DNA of 64,000 bases. Origin: Billgrantia antri. GTDB taxonomy: Bacteria; Pseudomonadota; Gammaproteobacteria; Pseudomonadales; Halomonadaceae. Positions within the stretch are counted from its first letter, which is position 1; the number at the start of each line of letters is the position of its first letter. Location: the NCBI RefSeq assembly GCF_019430905.1, contig NZ_JAHYCA010000010.1, positions 1 through 64,000 on the forward strand, in the 5' to 3' direction. Made by a program: the position numbers and the translations under genes. Shown here piece after piece: positions 63,241-64,000 of this stretch. The notes below the pieces were generated by a model, which was not told where the DNA came from, did no database searches, and worked only from the letters and a program-made list of their open reading frames with translations.

Positions 63241-64000
63241 TCGTGCTTTTCAGTGTCTTTCTGGTATTGCTGGTCGTGGGCATGCCGATCGCTTTCGCAC
63301 TGGGTATTTCCTCGCTCGCCTATCTGCTGCTCGAAGGCATTTCGCTCACGATCGTGCCGCAACGGATGTATGCCGGCATCGATACCTTCGTTCTTCTGTG
63401 CATCCCGGGGTTCGTGCTGGCGGGCAACCTGATGAACGTGGGTAACATCACCGAACATATCGTACGCTTCTGCAATGCCTTGATGGGCCACATTCGCGGT
63501 GGCCTGGGGCTGGCCAATGTCGGCGGCTCGATGATCTTCGGCGGTATCTCGGGCACGGCCGTGGCCGATGCCGCCAGTATCGGCTCGGTGATGATTCCGG
63601 GGATGGCCAAGTCGGGTTACGACAAGCCGTTCGCTGCCGCAGTGACGGCGGCATCCTCAACCATTGGCCCGATTATTCCGCCCAGCGTGCCGATGATCAT
63701 CGTCGGCTCGCTGGCCGGCGTTTCGGTCGGTCGAATGTTCCTGGCAGGTGCCGTTCCCGGGCTGCTGCTGGGGGTGGCAATGATGATCACCGTCTACCTA
63801 CTGTCGGTGCGGCGGAGGTATCCCAAGGAGCGCCGTGCCAGCCTGCGCGAGCTGCTGCGCGAGGGGCGTACCGCCTTCTGGGCGTTGTTGATGACCGCGA
63901 TCATCCTCTACGGCATCATCGGCGGCTTCTTCACGCCCACCGAGGCTTCCATCGTCGCCAGCCTCTATGCGCTGGTGGTGGGGATGTATGTCTACAAGGG
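63231..64000 (+). CDS. Second TRAP large permease, DctM family (partial, cut by window end)
   Basis: ATG 63231 opens a frame that runs off the window (256 codons present). Features match DctM: VVGMPIAFALGISSLAYLL at the start, FVLLCIPGFVLAGNLMNVGNITEHIV (about 48), GGISGTAVADAASIGSVMIPGM (about 103), AASSTIGPIIPPSVPMIIVGSLAGVSVGRMFLAGAVPG (about 140) and IIGGFFTPTEASIVASLYALVVG near the cut. It overlaps the DctQ stop and completes the second tripartite transporter of the hexuronate region. Confidence 0.92.
   Translation, partial: MEVIVLFSVFLVLLVVGMPIAFALGISSLAYLLLEGISLTIVPQRMYAGIDTFVLLCIPGFVLAGNLMNVGNITEHIVRFCNALMGHIRGGLGLANVGGSMIFGGISGTAVADAASIGSVMIPGMAKSGYDKPFAAAVTAASSTIGPIIPPSVPMIIVGSLAGVSVGRMFLAGAVPGLLLGVAMMITVYLLSVRRRYPKERRASLRELLREGRTAFWALLMTAIILYGIIGGFFTPTEASIVASLYALVVGMYVYK

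Overview
The window is GC-rich (roughly 63-65% by eye beyond the first 3 kb) and codes densely on both strands. Gene content points to a heterotrophic gammaproteobacterium, most likely of the Halomonadaceae (Halomonas-like). Supporting traits are a Pseudomonas/Halomonas-style nas/nir cluster, several TRAP transporters, and paired L,D-transpeptidases. The assignment is an inference from gene content and order; no rRNA or tRNA gene was seen.

Layout. 1-3.03 kb: the distal part of an integron gene-cassette array, lower in GC, with five attC-like sites and five plus-strand cassettes. One cassette gene has a homopolymer frameshift, one has an in-frame nonsense codon, and one has no credible start. 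No integron integrase is in the window. 3.1-5.6 kb: a VOC-fold protein and a Kef-type CPA2 antiporter bracketed by two copies of the same hairpin. 5.7-19 kb: nitrate/nitrite assimilation, with nirD, nirB and nasB (minus strand), the sensor/antiterminator pair nasS-nasT, then nasA, cobA, a NirC/FocA-type channel and a fused PP2C phosphatase/Ser-Thr kinase (plus strand). 19-27 kb: an AI-2E-family permease, a two-gene c-di-GMP/response-regulator operon (one gene frameshifted at its 3' end), a peroxiredoxin, a GFA protein, an HDAC-like deacetylase and a LysR regulator. 27.3-32 kb: a TAXI-type TRAP transporter with two AtuA-family proteins. 32.1-33.5 kb: the nitrate transporter narK. 33.8-44 kb: cell-wall and housekeeping functions (two L,D-transpeptidases, a DUF1127 protein, an ABC exporter, an M23 peptidase, a pirin, a LysR regulator, a glutathionyl-hydroquinone reductase). 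44.1-51.3 kb: a LacI-controlled sugar-type ABC transporter with an oxidoreductase and a TIM-barrel isomerase. 51.3-54 kb: a YaiI family protein and a DEAD-box helicase. 54-64 kb: a GntR-controlled hexuronate region (uxaC, manD, a RspB-like dehydrogenase) flanked by two complete TRAP systems, the second cut by the window end.

The strongest signal is regulatory. Four nitrogen transcription units (nasB-nirB-nirD, nasA-cobA, nirC-kinase and the distant narK) each have a sigma54-type -24/-12 element. All but the nasB element keep the full GG-N10-GC spacing. Each is followed by a leader with a small hairpin carrying a six-base loop with A at position 1 and G at position 4, the signature of ANTAR-protein (NasT/NasR) antitermination targets. 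The loop is AACGAC in nasB, nasA and nirC, and AACGGA in narK. NtrC-like dyads (GCAC-N7-GTGC) lie about 100-115 bp upstream of the nasA and nasB promoters. This predicts a two-key circuit: nitrogen limitation starts the transcripts, and nitrate sensed by NasS releases NasT to let them through.

The hexuronate region reads as one pathway: uptake by TRAP transporters, isomerisation by UxaC, reduction of the keto acid to mannonate by the RspB-like dehydrogenase (inferred), and dehydration to 2-keto-3-deoxygluconate by ManD.
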